38,593 bases of DNA from Actinoallomurus sp. (GCA_025964685.1 JAOPYG010000103.1:1-38593); one strand, 5' to 3'. Positions 7,371 to 15,970 are shown, numbered from the stretch's first letter. Made by a program: numbers and translations. The notes: a model not told the origin generated them from the letters alone.

Positions 7371-8549
7371 ATGCCCTTCTATCGCGTGGTCGGGGAGGTT
7401 CCCCGCAAGCGCCACATCCAGTTTCGCAAGCCCGACGGCGGGCTGTACGCCGAAGAGCTCATGGGCGAGGAGGGTTTCTCGTCCGACTCGTCGCTGCTCT
7501 ACCACGTGCACCTGCCCACCGCGATCGTCAAGAGCGAGGGCGTGGACCTGCCGGCGCACAGCGTGGGCGCCGCGCCGAACCATCCGCTGATGCCACGCCA
7601 CTTCAAGCCGCACGACCTGACCGCCGGCGGTGACCCCGTGCTCGGGCGGCGGCTGCTGATGGCCAACGACGACGTGCGCATCTCGTACGTGGCCGCGGAC
7701 GCCGACGGTGACCTCTACCGCAACTCCGCGGGCGACGAGTGCGTGTACGTCGAGGCCGGCGCGGCCCGGCTCGAGTCCACCTACGGCGCGCTCGACGTCG
7801 GCCCGGGCGACTACGTCGTCATCCCGACCGGCACCATCCACCGCTTCGTGCGCACGAGCGACGCACCGCTGCGGCTCATGGTGTTCGAGGCCTCGGGGCA
7901 CATCCGGCCGCCCCGGCGCTACCTGTCGCAGTACGGCCAGTTCCTCGAGCACGCCCCGTACAGCGAGCGCGACCTGCGGGCGCCGGCCGAGCCGCTGGTC
8001 CTGGACGGCGAGGACGTTCCCGTTCTCGTACGGCACCGGGGCGGCATGTCGCGGCTGACGTACCGGCACCACCCGCTCGACGTCGTGGGCTGGGACGGCC
8101 ATCTCTATCCCTATGCCTTCAACATCAACGACTTCGAGCCGATCGTGAAGCGCACGCACGCTCCGCCGCCGGTGCACCAGACGTTCGAGGGTCCCAATTT
8201 CGTGATCTGCTCGTTCTGTCCCCGGCCATTGGACTTCCACGGCGACGCCATTCCGATTCCGTACAACCACCACAACGTCGACTCCGATGAGATGATGTTC
8301 TACGTCGGCGGTGACTATTCGGCGCGTAAGGGATCTGGCATCGATGTCGGATCGATCAGCCTGCATCCGTCCGGATTCACCCACGGGCCGGCGCCGGGCG
8401 CCGTTGAAGGGATCATCGAGGCGGTCCGCAACGGTCACACGGAAACGACCGAGATGGCAGTCATGGTGGACACCTTCCGGCCGCTCAACATCGGCGCCCA
8501 GGCCTCATCGGTCGAGGTGGGGGACTACGCCTGGACCTGGGCCCGCTAG
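7371..8549 (+). CDS. hmgA: Homogentisate 1,2-dioxygenase-like protein
   Basis: Non-haem Fe(II) dioxygenase of the bicupin homogentisate dioxygenase family, which opens the homogentisate ring to maleylacetoacetate in tyrosine and phenylacetate breakdown. The protein has 392 residues, somewhat shorter than the best-known enzymes of about 430-445. The metal site is conserved: NHHNVDSDE supplies His and Glu six residues apart, and FTHGP supplies a second His about 31 residues later. The N-terminal cupin carries GDYVVIPTGTIHRF. GGGAG lies six bases before the ATG. Control by the divergent MarR gene is likely. Related actinobacterial proteins may use other dihydroxyaromatics, so substrate identity is not certain. 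Confidence 0.87.
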   Translation: MPFYRVVGEVPRKRHIQFRKPDGGLYAEELMGEEGFSSDSSLLYHVHLPTAIVKSEGVDLPAHSVGAAPNHPLMPRHFKPHDLTAGGDPVLGRRLLMANDDVRISYVAADADGDLYRNSAGDECVYVEAGAARLESTYGALDVGPGDYVVIPTGTIHRFVRTSDAPLRLMVFEASGHIRPPRRYLSQYGQFLEHAPYSERDLRAPAEPLVLDGEDVPVLVRHRGGMSRLTYRHHPLDVVGWDGHLYPYAFNINDFEPIVKRTHAPPPVHQTFEGPNFVICSFCPRPLDFHGDAIPIPYNHHNVDSDEMMFYVGGDYSARKGSGIDVGSISLHPSGFTHGPAPGAVEGIIEAVRNGHTETTEMAVMVDTFRPLNIGAQASSVEVGDYAWTWAR

Positions 8550-8757
8550 GGAGACCGGTCGCGTCCGTATCGCTCCATCGCAGATCTCAGAATGAATTAG
8601 ATCGCCCATTCGTCGCGAACCGAAAATGCGTAATCACTGCGTGTGACGAATGCTGGTCCGGGTAGAAGATGCACCGGATCCGGGTGCCCGGCTGTGCGGT
8701 TTCGCCTCGGGCGCCCGGCTCCCACGTGACACGGCTGTTTCTACCTGAACGGAGATC
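8550..8757. other. Intergenic stretch without a recognised gene
   Basis: Part of a gap of about 400 bases between the dioxygenase gene and the end of the ABC operon. It holds AT-richer DNA (8580-8650) that could carry a plus-strand promoter for the short reading frame at 8758. No confident -10/-35 pair was found. Confidence 0.3.
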
Positions 8758-8832
8758 ATGCATACGCAAAATGTGCACGCTCGGGACCGGGGTTCGGTCG
8801 GCATCAGCGTGTACGCCATCTGCGCCATCTAG
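8758..8832 (+). CDS. Possible 24-residue peptide
   Basis: A short complete reading frame, MHTQNVHARD... ending in SVGISVYAICAI. GGAG lies only three bases before the ATG, closer than usual. It is followed 74 bases later by a perfect 20-bp hairpin, so a small transcript covering it would have its own terminator. The peptide has one Cys near the C-terminus and no close downstream gene on its strand. It could be a leader peptide that lost its operon, a small peptide, or chance. No family was recognised. Confidence 0.3.
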   Translation: MHTQNVHARDRGSVGISVYAICAI

Positions 8833-8906
8833 CGCTGACCAATAGCACGTAAGTCTCCACCCACCTCGTTGGCGCGAGCGGCGGGCGGACGAACGGCCCT
8901 CACACC

Positions 8907-8950
8907 GTGGGCGCCGGCCTTCCCGGGACGCCGGGAAGGCCGGCGCCCAC
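8907..8950. terminator. Perfect 20-bp hairpin, likely bidirectional terminator
   Basis: Arms 8907-8926 (GTGGGCGCCGGCCTTCCCGG) and 8931-8950 are perfectly complementary around a GACG loop. It ends nine bases from the ATPase stop codon and should end the ABC transporter transcript. Being symmetrical, it would also stop rightward transcripts from 8.5-8.8 kb. Confidence 0.8.
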
Positions 8951-8958
8951 GCGCCGTT

Positions 8959-10569
8959 TCAGGCGAGCACGGGCACGGCGGCGAGAAGAGTACGGGTGTA
9001 CTCATGCTGAGGCGCGTCGTACAGCTCCCCCGCCTCGGCCAGTTCGACCAGCTCACCGTTGTGCATGACCGCCACCCGGTCGCTGACCTGCCGCACCACC
9101 GCGAGGTCGTGCGAGACGAACATGATGGTCAGCTCGTACTCCTCCTGCAGCCCGCTCAGCAGCTCGAGGATCTGGGCCTGGGTCGAGACGTCCAGCGCCG
9201 ATACGGGCTCGTCGCAGACCAGCAGCTTCGGCCGCAGGGACAGCGCTCGGGCGATGCCCATGCGCTGCCGCTGGCCACCGGAGAACTCATGCGGGTACCG
9301 ATCGTGCCGCGCGGCGTCCAGCCCCACACGCTCCATCAGCTCGCGGGCGGTCCGCAGGGCCTCGCGGTCGCCGGTGCCCTGCACGCGCAGCGGGTCGGCG
9401 ATGCTGTCGCCGACCGTACGCCGCGGGTTCAGCGAGGAGACCGGATCCTGGAAGACCATCTGCAGGTCCCGGCGGATCGGGCGCAGGCGCCGGTCCGGCA
9501 GCCGCGTGATGTCCTGCCCGGCGAAGACGATGCTCCCGGCCGTCGGTTCCAGCAGCCGCACGATCATCCGGGCGAGCGTCGTCTTGCCGCTGCCGCTCTC
9601 ACCCACCACGCCGAGCGTCTCGCCGCGCCGGATGTCCAGGGACACGTCGTCGACGGCCCGCATGACGTCGTGGCGCAGCCCTCCACCCGGCCGTCGGAAC
9701 TCTCGGGTGAGGCCGGCCACGGTCAGCAGCGGCTCCCCGGGCTCCCGTCGGGCCGGACGCGGGGCGTCGATGCGGGGCACGGCGGCCAGGAGAGCACGCG
9801 TGTACGGCTCGGCGGGCGATCGCAGCACCTCGCTCACCGGTCCCTCTTCGACCGCCCGGCCGTTCTGCATGACCAGGACGCGTTCCACCGAGCGCGACAC
9901 GACGCCGAGGTCGTGCGTGACGAGCAGCAGGGCCATGCCGGTATCGGCCCGCAGCTCGTCGATGAGGTCGAGGATCTGGGCCTGCACGGTCACGTCGAGC
10001 GCGCTGGTCGGCTCGTCGGCGACGAGGATCTCGGGCTCGCACGCCAGCGCCATCGCGATCAGCGCCCGCTGCCGCATGCCGCCGGAGAACTCGTGCGGCC
10101 GGGCCCGTGCCCGCCGCGCCGCGTCCGGGATGCCGACCCGGTCGAGCACCTCCACCGCCCGGGCCCAGGCCGCCCTGCGGCCGGCGCCCGTATGCGTGCG
10201 GTAGACCTCGGAGATCTGGTCGCCGATCCGGTAGTACGGGTCCAGCGCCGACAGCGGGTCCTGGAAGATCATCGCGATGCGGCGCCCGCGCAGTCGCCGT
10301 ACGGACTCATCGTCCAGCGCGTTGACATCGTCGTCGCCGAGCATGATGCGTCCCGACACCCGGGCGCCGGAGCGCCGGTGCAGGCCCAGCAGGGCGAGCG
10401 CGGTCGTGCTCTTGCCCGACCCGGACTCGCCGACGATGCCCAGGGCGCCGCCCGCGGCGAGGTCGAAGGAGATCTCCTCCACCGCGCGCAGTGCCGCGCC
10501 CCCGTCCGCGGCGGGGAAGTCCACGGTCAGGTCCCGTACCGACAGCACGGGCGCGTCAGCATCGCTCAT
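8959..10569 (-). CDS. Fused double ATPase of a dipeptide/oligopeptide ABC transporter
   Basis: Cytoplasmic energy-coupling subunit of 536 residues containing two complete nucleotide-binding domains in one chain. In most Dpp/Opp systems these are separate proteins (DppD and DppF). Domain 1: Walker A GESGSGKST (47-55), Q-loop FQDPLSALDP, signature FSGGMRQR (161-168), Walker B ILVADEP. Domain 2: Walker A GESGSGKTT (323-331), Q-loop FQDPVSSLNP, signature FSGGQRQR (429-436), Walker B LLVCDEP. The C-terminal peptide-transporter extension is seen after each domain (YTRALLAAVP and YTRTLLAAVP). The ATG overlaps the stop of the upstream permease gene (ATGA), showing translational coupling. It is the last gene of the four-gene operon. 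Confidence 0.95.
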   Translation of the reverse strand: MSDADAPVLSVRDLTVDFPAADGGAALRAVEEISFDLAAGGALGIVGESGSGKSTTALALLGLHRRSGARVSGRIMLGDDDVNALDDESVRRLRGRRIAMIFQDPLSALDPYYRIGDQISEVYRTHTGAGRRAAWARAVEVLDRVGIPDAARRARARPHEFSGGMRQRALIAMALACEPEILVADEPTSALDVTVQAQILDLIDELRADTGMALLLVTHDLGVVSRSVERVLVMQNGRAVEEGPVSEVLRSPAEPYTRALLAAVPRIDAPRPARREPGEPLLTVAGLTREFRRPGGGLRHDVMRAVDDVSLDIRRGETLGVVGESGSGKTTLARMIVRLLEPTAGSIVFAGQDITRLPDRRLRPIRRDLQMVFQDPVSSLNPRRTVGDSIADPLRVQGTGDREALRTARELMERVGLDAARHDRYPHEFSGGQRQRMGIARALSLRPKLLVCDEPVSALDVSTQAQILELLSGLQEEYELTIMFVSHDLAVVRQVSDRVAVMHNGELVELAEAGELYDAPQHEYTRTLLAAVPVLA

Positions 10570-11555
10570 GAGAGCACGACCCTCCGGTCGACCACGGCGT
10601 ACAGCAGGTCCGCGGCGGTGTTGGCGACCACGATGGCGGCCCCGGCCACCAGCGTGAGCCCGGCGACGACCGGGAGGTCGACGTTGTTGGACGACTGCAC
10701 GATGAGCTGGCCCAGGCCGGGCAGCCCGAACAGCGTCTCGGTGAGCATCGCGCCGACCAGGATGTAGCCGAAGTCGTAGGCGCTGAGCGTGATGATCGGA
10801 GTGAGCGTGCCGCGCATCGCGTGGCGGCCGACGATCCGCCGCTCCCGCACGCCGTACGCGCGGAAGGTGCGGATGTGGTCCTCCGACAGCGTCTCGAGCA
10901 TCCCCGTACGTGTCAGCCGCGTGTAGACCGCGGCCTGCGCGATGGCGAGCGTGAACCAGGGCAGGAGCAGGTTCTTCGCCCAGGCGGCCGGGTTCTCGGT
11001 GAGCGGGACGTACACCGGGAAGTCCAGCCAGTGCAGATAGCCGCAGAAGAGCATCAGCAGGAGCATCCCGCTCACGAAGATGGGGGCGCCGTAGGCCAGG
11101 ACCGAGGCGGCCGTCACCACGCGGTCGGTGAGCCGGCCCGCGCGCAGCGCGGACAGCACTCCCGCCGAGACGCCGACGAGTAGCCACACGACCATCGCGC
11201 CGGTCGTGAGCGACAGTGAGACCGGCAGGCGCTGCCCGATCAGGGAGAGCACCGGCTGGTCGTTCTGGAACGAGAAGCCCAGACAGGGCGCCGCGCAGTG
11301 GGAGACGTCCGGGCCGGAGCTGTAGTCGCGGCCGACGAAGATGCCTTCGAGGAAGTGCCAGAACTGCAGGTACTCCGGCTGGTCAAGGCCGAGTTTGTGG
11401 TCGATCGCGGCGAGCTGGCCCCCGCCGCAGCCCTTGCCGCACACCAGGACCGCCGGGTTCGAGGGCAGCGCGTAGAAGATGACGTAGATCAACGCCACCA
11501 TCACCAGGAGCAGCACGACGGTGCTGGCGAATCGCCGCAACAGGTAGCGCGTCAC
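10566..11555 (-). CDS. Oligopeptide ABC transporter permease (DppB type)
   Basis: Integral membrane permease of 329 residues. The N-terminal TM (about 10-29) is followed by an external loop with two Cys pairs (VCGKGCGGG and CAAPC), then five more TM segments. The cytoplasmic EAA-type loop lies around FRAYGVRERRIVGRHAMRG, which contacts the ATPase. The FGLPGLGQL motif is typical of DppB. The GTG start overlaps the stop of the preceding permease (GTGA), so translation is probably coupled. The partner permease, binding protein and ATPase adjoin it. Confidence 0.93.
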   Translation of the reverse strand: MTRYLLRRFASTVVLLLVMVALIYVIFYALPSNPAVLVCGKGCGGGQLAAIDHKLGLDQPEYLQFWHFLEGIFVGRDYSSGPDVSHCAAPCLGFSFQNDQPVLSLIGQRLPVSLSLTTGAMVVWLLVGVSAGVLSALRAGRLTDRVVTAASVLAYGAPIFVSGMLLLMLFCGYLHWLDFPVYVPLTENPAAWAKNLLLPWFTLAIAQAAVYTRLTRTGMLETLSEDHIRTFRAYGVRERRIVGRHAMRGTLTPIITLSAYDFGYILVGAMLTETLFGLPGLGQLIVQSSNNVDLPVVAGLTLVAGAAIVVANTAADLLYAVVDRRVVLS

Positions 11556-12508
11556 TTCCTGCCTCCCCGCAGCGATGGGGCCTTCGGGTCCAGGGCGGTG
11601 CGCACGCCGTCGGCGAGGAGTGTGAAGGCGAGCACGTTGAGGAGCAGCAGCAGGCCCGGCACCAGGACGTACGTCGGGTCGGCCTGGAACCAGGTCGTGG
11701 CGGTGGACAACATCTGGCCCCACGACGAGTCGGGCGGGCGTACGCCCACGCCGAGGAACGACAGCCCCGCCTCGGAGATCATGTTCGAGGGCAGCAGCAG
11801 CGCGGCGTAGGTCACGAGCGGCGCCGAGACGCCGGGCAGGATCTCGCGCAGCGCGATGCGGACGCGCCCCGCCCCGGACAGCCGGGCCGCGGCGACGTAG
11901 TCCCGGGTCCTCAGCGACAGCACCTGCCCGCGGATCAGCCGTGCCACGCCGCCCCAGCCGAACAGGCCGATCACGATCATCAGGAGTATCGGCCGCGGGA
12001 ACGTTCCCGGCACGATCGCCAGCAGCGCGATGGCGAAGATCAGCTGGGGGAAGGAGATGGCCAGGTCGATCAGCCGACCCAGGAAGGCGTCGGCCACCTT
12101 GCCGCCCAGCCCGGCCGCCAGCCCGACGCTCACACCCAGCAGGATCTGCACGATGAGGGTGCCGAACGCGACGAGGAAGGAGATACGCGCGCCGCCCAGC
12201 GCGCGGGCGAACAGGTCGCGGCCGGTCGTCGGCTCCACGCCGAGCCAGTGCGCGCCGCCCGCGCCGCCGAACGCCCCGCGCGGCACACCGCCGCGCGCGG
12301 AGTCCAGCAGCTCCGGGTGGTACGTCGTCGGGTCCTGACCCTCGAGATGGATCAGCAGCGGCGCGGCGAGCGCGGCGACGATCATGACGCCCGCCACGAC
12401 GAGCCCCGCCATGGCCATCCGGTCGGCGAGCAGCCGCCGCCGTACCTGACGGCCCCGGGTCGGCGCCTCCGTAGAGACGCCGACCTCGGTGATCAACTCA
12501 GCGGTCAC
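11552..12508 (-). CDS. Oligopeptide ABC transporter permease (DppC type)
   Basis: Second membrane permease, 318 residues. An N-terminal cytoplasmic tail of about 35 residues precedes TM1 (about 35-55), followed by an external loop containing HWLGVEPTTGRDLFAR, a hallmark of DppC/OppC, and five further TM segments. The EAA-type loop reads AARLSGAGRVRIALREILPG. The late motif LSFLGVGVRPPDSSWG is also characteristic. The GTG start shares one base with the TAG stop of the binding-protein gene (TAGTG); a longer in-frame start lies inside that gene and is less likely. Confidence 0.93.
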   Translation of the reverse strand: MTAELITEVGVSTEAPTRGRQVRRRLLADRMAMAGLVVAGVMIVAALAAPLLIHLEGQDPTTYHPELLDSARGGVPRGAFGGAGGAHWLGVEPTTGRDLFARALGGARISFLVAFGTLIVQILLGVSVGLAAGLGGKVADAFLGRLIDLAISFPQLIFAIALLAIVPGTFPRPILLMIVIGLFGWGGVARLIRGQVLSLRTRDYVAAARLSGAGRVRIALREILPGVSAPLVTYAALLLPSNMISEAGLSFLGVGVRPPDSSWGQMLSTATTWFQADPTYVLVPGLLLLLNVLAFTLLADGVRTALDPKAPSLRGGRK

Positions 12509-14211
12509 TACTTCACCGAGACCATCGCGGGGTCGTACGAGCCCCGCCACTGGTCCAGGTAGGCGTTCTTGAGGTTCTTGCCGGTCAGCCGGATGTAGAT
12601 CGGGTGGATCAGCGGCACGGTGAGGGCCTGCTTGCCGATCTCGGCGTCCAGCGCGCCCCAGCGCGGCCGGGCCTGGACCGGGTCGGTGATCTGGTTGATG
12701 GCGTCGAACTCAGCGTTGATCTTCGGGTCGTTCAGCTGGGAGGCGTTGAAGTTGCCGCCGTCCTCGAGGATCTGCCGCCCGTCGAAGATCGGCGCCAGGA
12801 ACGGCCCGCCGGTCGGCCAGTCCGCACCCCACGTGGCCAGGAACATGCCCGGCTCCGTGGAGGGCTTCTGGACCGTGTCGCCGTACCCCGCGTCGTCGTA
12901 GGGCTTGAGGTTCACCGTGATGCCGGCCTGCTTGAGCGCCGCCTGCAGGGCCGTGGCCACCGCGGGACCGTCGTGGTTGTAGTCGGCGTTGCGGTGGGCG
13001 AGCGTGATGGTCAGCCCGTTCGGATGGCCGGCCTGGGCGAGCAACTCCTTGGCCTTGGCCGCGTTGCCGTTCGGACCGGCCGGGAAGTAGTCGTAGGGCT
13101 GGTAGCCGAACGCAGCCTGGTCGGGCAGGAACGTCGTCGCGGCCTTGGCGAGGGAGCTGCCGCCGACCGCATTGACCACCGACTGGCGGCTCACCGCGTA
13201 CGCGACCGCCTCCCGCACCCGGATGTCGTCGAAGGGCTTCACCTTCGTGTTGAAGGCGATGTAGTCGGTCTCGCCGAACTCACCCTTGACCGCGCGCTTC
13301 TTGAGGCTCGGGTCGGTGGAGATGCGGGCCAGCTCGGCGGGGGACAGGTCGGTGTCGGTGGTGATCGCGTTCGCGTCCTTGCCCGCGCTGGAGCTGAGCC
13401 GCTGGTTGATCACGGCCGAGTTGAGGCCGTACGTCCCCTCCAGCCGGTCCGGGCAGGCGAGGCGCTGGTCGTCCACGCTGCGCGACCAGTACGGGTTGCG
13501 GACGAGCACCAGGCTCTTGTCCTGCTCGTGGGAGGCCACCTTGTACGGACCGCTCGACACCGGGTGCTTCTCGTAACCCGTGCCGTCGTCCTTGGCCTTG
13601 GGCACCGGGGCGAACTGCGTGGCCGTCGCCACGTACGGGAAGTCGCCCTCGGGCTTGCGCAGCTTGAAGACGATGGTCTTGTCGTCGGGCGTCTGGATCG
13701 AGTCCAGCTCCTTGCCCTTGTACGGCCCCTTGTAGTCGGCGCCGCCGGCCAGCCAGTCACGCAGGTAGGGGATGCCGCCGGGCAGCTCGGGCGCGAACGC
13801 CCGCTCGACGCCCCACTTGATGTCCTTGGACGTGATGGGCGTGCCGTCGTCGAACTTCAGGCCGTCCTTGAGGTGGTACGTCCACGTCTTGGCGCCGTCG
13901 CTCGCCTTGCCGGTGTCGGTGGCGAGGTCGGGGACGACCTCGTCGCCGGCCTCGCCGGGCACCCGGTGCCGGGTGGTCAGCGTACGGAAGATCAGCGAGG
14001 TGACCGCGCCGCCGCCGGAGGTGTAGATCCGTGCGGGGTCGAGGTGGTGGGCGGTGGCGTCGCTCTGGTTCAGGACGTACAGCGTGCCGCCCTGGCAGGT
14101 CTTCGGGTCGAAGGCCGAGGTGCCGGAGGAGGAGGACGAGTCGCTGGAGGAGCACGCCGTCGCGGCGGCGAGGAGGGCGGCGGCGGTGAGCAGGGCGGGG
14201 CTTGTTCGCAT
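12508..14211 (-). CDS. Oligopeptide ABC transporter substrate-binding lipoprotein
   Basis: Extracellular solute-binding protein of family 5, 567 residues, tethered to the membrane by a lipidated Cys20 (lipobox AATAC). A Ser-rich linker (DSSSSSGTS) leads into the large periplasmic-binding-protein fold. Family features include the early strand GGTLYVLNQSD, SKDIKWGVERAFAP, the hinge-region SGPYKV and the late DWPTGGPF region typical of peptide binders. The ligand is not identifiable, but the Cys leader upstream suggests a link to sulfur supply, for example Cys-containing peptides or glutathione. The chosen ATG begins directly at a signal peptide; a weak GAGAA is the only ribosome-binding candidate. 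A longer in-frame ATG at 14256 would fall inside the attenuator region. Confidence 0.93.
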   Translation of the reverse strand: MRTSPALLTAAALLAAATACSSSDSSSSSGTSAFDPKTCQGGTLYVLNQSDATAHHLDPARIYTSGGGAVTSLIFRTLTTRHRVPGEAGDEVVPDLATDTGKASDGAKTWTYHLKDGLKFDDGTPITSKDIKWGVERAFAPELPGGIPYLRDWLAGGADYKGPYKGKELDSIQTPDDKTIVFKLRKPEGDFPYVATATQFAPVPKAKDDGTGYEKHPVSSGPYKVASHEQDKSLVLVRNPYWSRSVDDQRLACPDRLEGTYGLNSAVINQRLSSSAGKDANAITTDTDLSPAELARISTDPSLKKRAVKGEFGETDYIAFNTKVKPFDDIRVREAVAYAVSRQSVVNAVGGSSLAKAATTFLPDQAAFGYQPYDYFPAGPNGNAAKAKELLAQAGHPNGLTITLAHRNADYNHDGPAVATALQAALKQAGITVNLKPYDDAGYGDTVQKPSTEPGMFLATWGADWPTGGPFLAPIFDGRQILEDGGNFNASQLNDPKINAEFDAINQITDPVQARPRWGALDAEIGKQALTVPLIHPIYIRLTGKNLKNAYLDQWRGSYDPAMVSVK

Positions 14212-14245
14212 CAGGTTCTCATTCGAAGCGGTGACTGCGGCATGA

Positions 14246-14329
14246 CACGACTGCAAAGAAGGATGACAGTCGTGGCTTGACCAGGAAAGAGGAAGATCAC
14301 GACCGAAGGCGCGGAACGCCGGGCGGTCG
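14246..14329 (-). promoter_or_regulatory. Attenuator-like alternative pairing region upstream of the transporter operon
   Basis: Between the leader peptide stop and the binding-protein start, four segments on the minus strand can pair in alternative ways: segment 1 CGACCG (14324-14329), segment 2 CGGTCGTG (14298-14305), segment 3 CACGACTG (14267-14274), segment 4 CAGTCGTG (14246-14253). 1:2 gives 6 bp, 2:3 gives 6 bp and 3:4 gives a perfect 8-bp hairpin. This is the geometry of leader-peptide attenuation: a stalled ribosome favours 2:3 and prevents 3:4. There is no T-run after 3:4, so its role as a terminator is inferred. Confidence 0.5.
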
Positions 14330-14345
14330 GGGGCGGAGGCTCAGG

Positions 14346-14435
14346 TCAGGCCGCACACAGCGCGCTGGCCTGCCGTCGAAGATCGACGTGCAGGCGGGCT
14401 ACGAGGGGTTCGCTCCGATACACGGTCAGCATCAT
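14346..14435 (-). CDS. 29-residue cysteine-type leader peptide
   Basis: Short reading frame whose C-terminal part reads RLHVDLRRQASALCAA. This matches the actinobacterial leader-peptide pattern R-x-HVDL-x-R-x-A-S-A-x-C found before sulfur-metabolism and transport genes. The peptide begins MMLTVYRSEP. A GGAG lies 12 bases before the first ATG, slightly far. The single Cys three residues from the end is the presumed sensor: ribosomes stall there when charged tRNA-Cys is scarce. It ends 135 bases before the binding-protein gene and is followed by the alternative-pairing segments. Confidence 0.75.
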   Translation of the reverse strand: MMLTVYRSEPLVARLHVDLRRQASALCAA

Positions 14436-14581
14436 GCTGCTCAGTCACTCCTTACGTCAAACCACCGGGCGACCGAGGGTCAGTCTCCACCCTTTTAGGT
14501 AGGAAATATGAAGATTAGCCCACGGGCAACCCTCGTGCCCCAGGTGTTCCCCCGACCACGGATGCGTGGTCCACTGGGGGC

Positions 14582-15004
14582 GTGACGGAGGCCGACGAGG
14601 TGGCGCGCCGCTGCGCCGAGAAGATGTACGCGGCCGACCGCTCCTCCCGCCACCTCGGCATCGAGATCAGCGACGTCGCGGCGGGCCGGGCCCGGGCGAC
14701 GATGACGGTCGCGGACACCATGGTGAACGGCCACGGCATCGCTCACGGCGGCTACGTCTTCCTGCTCGCCGACACGGCGTTCGCCTTCGCGTGCAACACC
14801 TACGAGATCGCCACCGTCGCGGCCGCCGCCGACGTGGTGTTCGTCGCCCCCGCACGGGGCGGCGACCGGCTGGTGGCCGAGGCCGCCGAGCGCGTCCGCT
14901 ACGGCCGCAGCGGCGTCTACGACGTGACCGTCCGCCGCGACGGCGGCGAGGTGGTGGCCGAGTTCCGCGGCAACAGCCGGGCGCTTCCCGCGGGGGACCG
15001 ATGA
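14582..15004 (+). CDS. paaI: PaaI-type hydroxyphenylacetyl-CoA thioesterase
   Basis: Hotdog-fold acyl-CoA thioesterase of 140 residues. The signature NGHGIAHGGYVFLLADTAFA (residues about 43-62) closely follows PaaI, including the HGG turn and the Asp at the helix start. PaaI proteins clear dead-end aryl-CoA esters during phenylacetate degradation. No other paa genes are present in the window; the homogentisate-dioxygenase-like gene is the only other aromatic-catabolism gene. The GTG start lies immediately after a G-rich run; the ribosome-binding signal is poor, so the exact start is uncertain. Confidence 0.85.
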   Translation: MTEADEVARRCAEKMYAADRSSRHLGIEISDVAAGRARATMTVADTMVNGHGIAHGGYVFLLADTAFAFACNTYEIATVAAAADVVFVAPARGGDRLVAEAAERVRYGRSGVYDVTVRRDGGEVVAEFRGNSRALPAGDR

Positions 15005-15040
15005 CAGGGCGGCAGGCCGGGTGATGGGTGCGGGGGAGCG

Positions 15041-15970
15041 GTGAATCCGCGGCGGGAGGCGTGGGAGCTGCTGGGCGGGGAGTACGACGTCCGGGTGCTG
15101 GAGCCGTCACCGCCCGCCGCGACGACACCACTCTGGTACGCCGATGATCCCCTGGCCGGCCCGTACGGCGTCCGGCTGGTCACGCCCGTCTCCGGGCTCG
15201 GCCGCAGCTGGGACGAACTCGCCCGCGAGCGCCCGGGCCTGGCGGACTTCTGCGCGAACCGCTGGCTCGGAGCATGGCGCCGCCTCGCCCCGCTGCCGCG
15301 CGCCTTCGTCGCCACCCGGCGATCGCTGCACACCCTTGCCGAGCACGTGGTCGCGCCCGCCCGTCACGCGGCCAACGGCAAGATCGGCCTGCGCTTCACC
15401 CGTGGCGGTTTCGGCACTCCGTACTTCGGCGTCGACCGCCAGGTCCGCGTGGAGGCCGGCCGGCTGGTCGTCGACGGCACGGCGCACACGCCGGCGACGC
15501 TCGGCGAGGCGGCGTCGCTGGCCGGCGTGCCTCTCGGCATGCCGCCGGAGGTCTACCACCCGGCGACCCCCGCCGCACCGGACACGCACCTGCCGGTGAA
15601 CCCGGCCGCGGCCGAGGCGCTGGGCGGCTGGTTCGGCTTCGGCTGGTCGGTGCTCGAACAGCTCCGCTTCGACGGCCGGGCGCTCTCGCCCGGACGGGTG
15701 CAGCTGTGGCCCGAGCACTTCGACCCCGCCGTGGACCTCGGCGAGGAGGCCGCCGGGCGTCGGGCCTCCTTCGGCGCGTCGCCGGGGGATGACGCCCACC
15801 CCGAGCCGTACCTCTACGTCAGCCCGTGGCGTGAGCACACGGGCGCTTTCTGGAACGACGACACCTTCGGCGGCGCCTCGCTGACGTACGCCGCGCTGCT
15901 GGCCGCCGACGACCAGCGCGAGATCGCGCTCGCCTTTTTCCGGCAAGGACTGGCAGAGCTGGACTCCTGA
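15041..15970 (+). CDS. Conserved hypothetical protein, unrecognised
   Basis: Soluble protein of 309 residues with strongly coding composition. No signal peptide or TM segment. Visible landmarks: a Trp/Pro-rich N-terminus, RFTRGGFGTPYFG near residues 124-136, and a C-terminal block with QLWPEHFDPAVD, GASPGDDAHPEPYLYVSPW and FWNDDTFGGASLTY. The LWPEHFD/SPGD/PYLYV/W combination resembles uncharacterised actinobacterial proteins around the DUF5996 type, but that assignment is tentative. It starts at GTG, with GGGGGAG a few bases upstream, 36 bases after paaI, so the two may be co-transcribed. No catalytic function is proposed. Confidence 0.75.
   Translation: MNPRREAWELLGGEYDVRVLEPSPPAATTPLWYADDPLAGPYGVRLVTPVSGLGRSWDELARERPGLADFCANRWLGAWRRLAPLPRAFVATRRSLHTLAEHVVAPARHAANGKIGLRFTRGGFGTPYFGVDRQVRVEAGRLVVDGTAHTPATLGEAASLAGVPLGMPPEVYHPATPAAPDTHLPVNPAAAEALGGWFGFGWSVLEQLRFDGRALSPGRVQLWPEHFDPAVDLGEEAAGRRASFGASPGDDAHPEPYLYVSPWREHTGAFWNDDTFGGASLTYAALLAADDQREIALAFFRQGLAELDS

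Noticed and set aside
12604-14280. Plus-strand open frame of 558 codons opposite the substrate-binding protein
   Set aside because: Low-complexity Val/Arg/Gly/Leu translation, exactly antisense to a clear lipoprotein gene; a product of high-GC codon bias.
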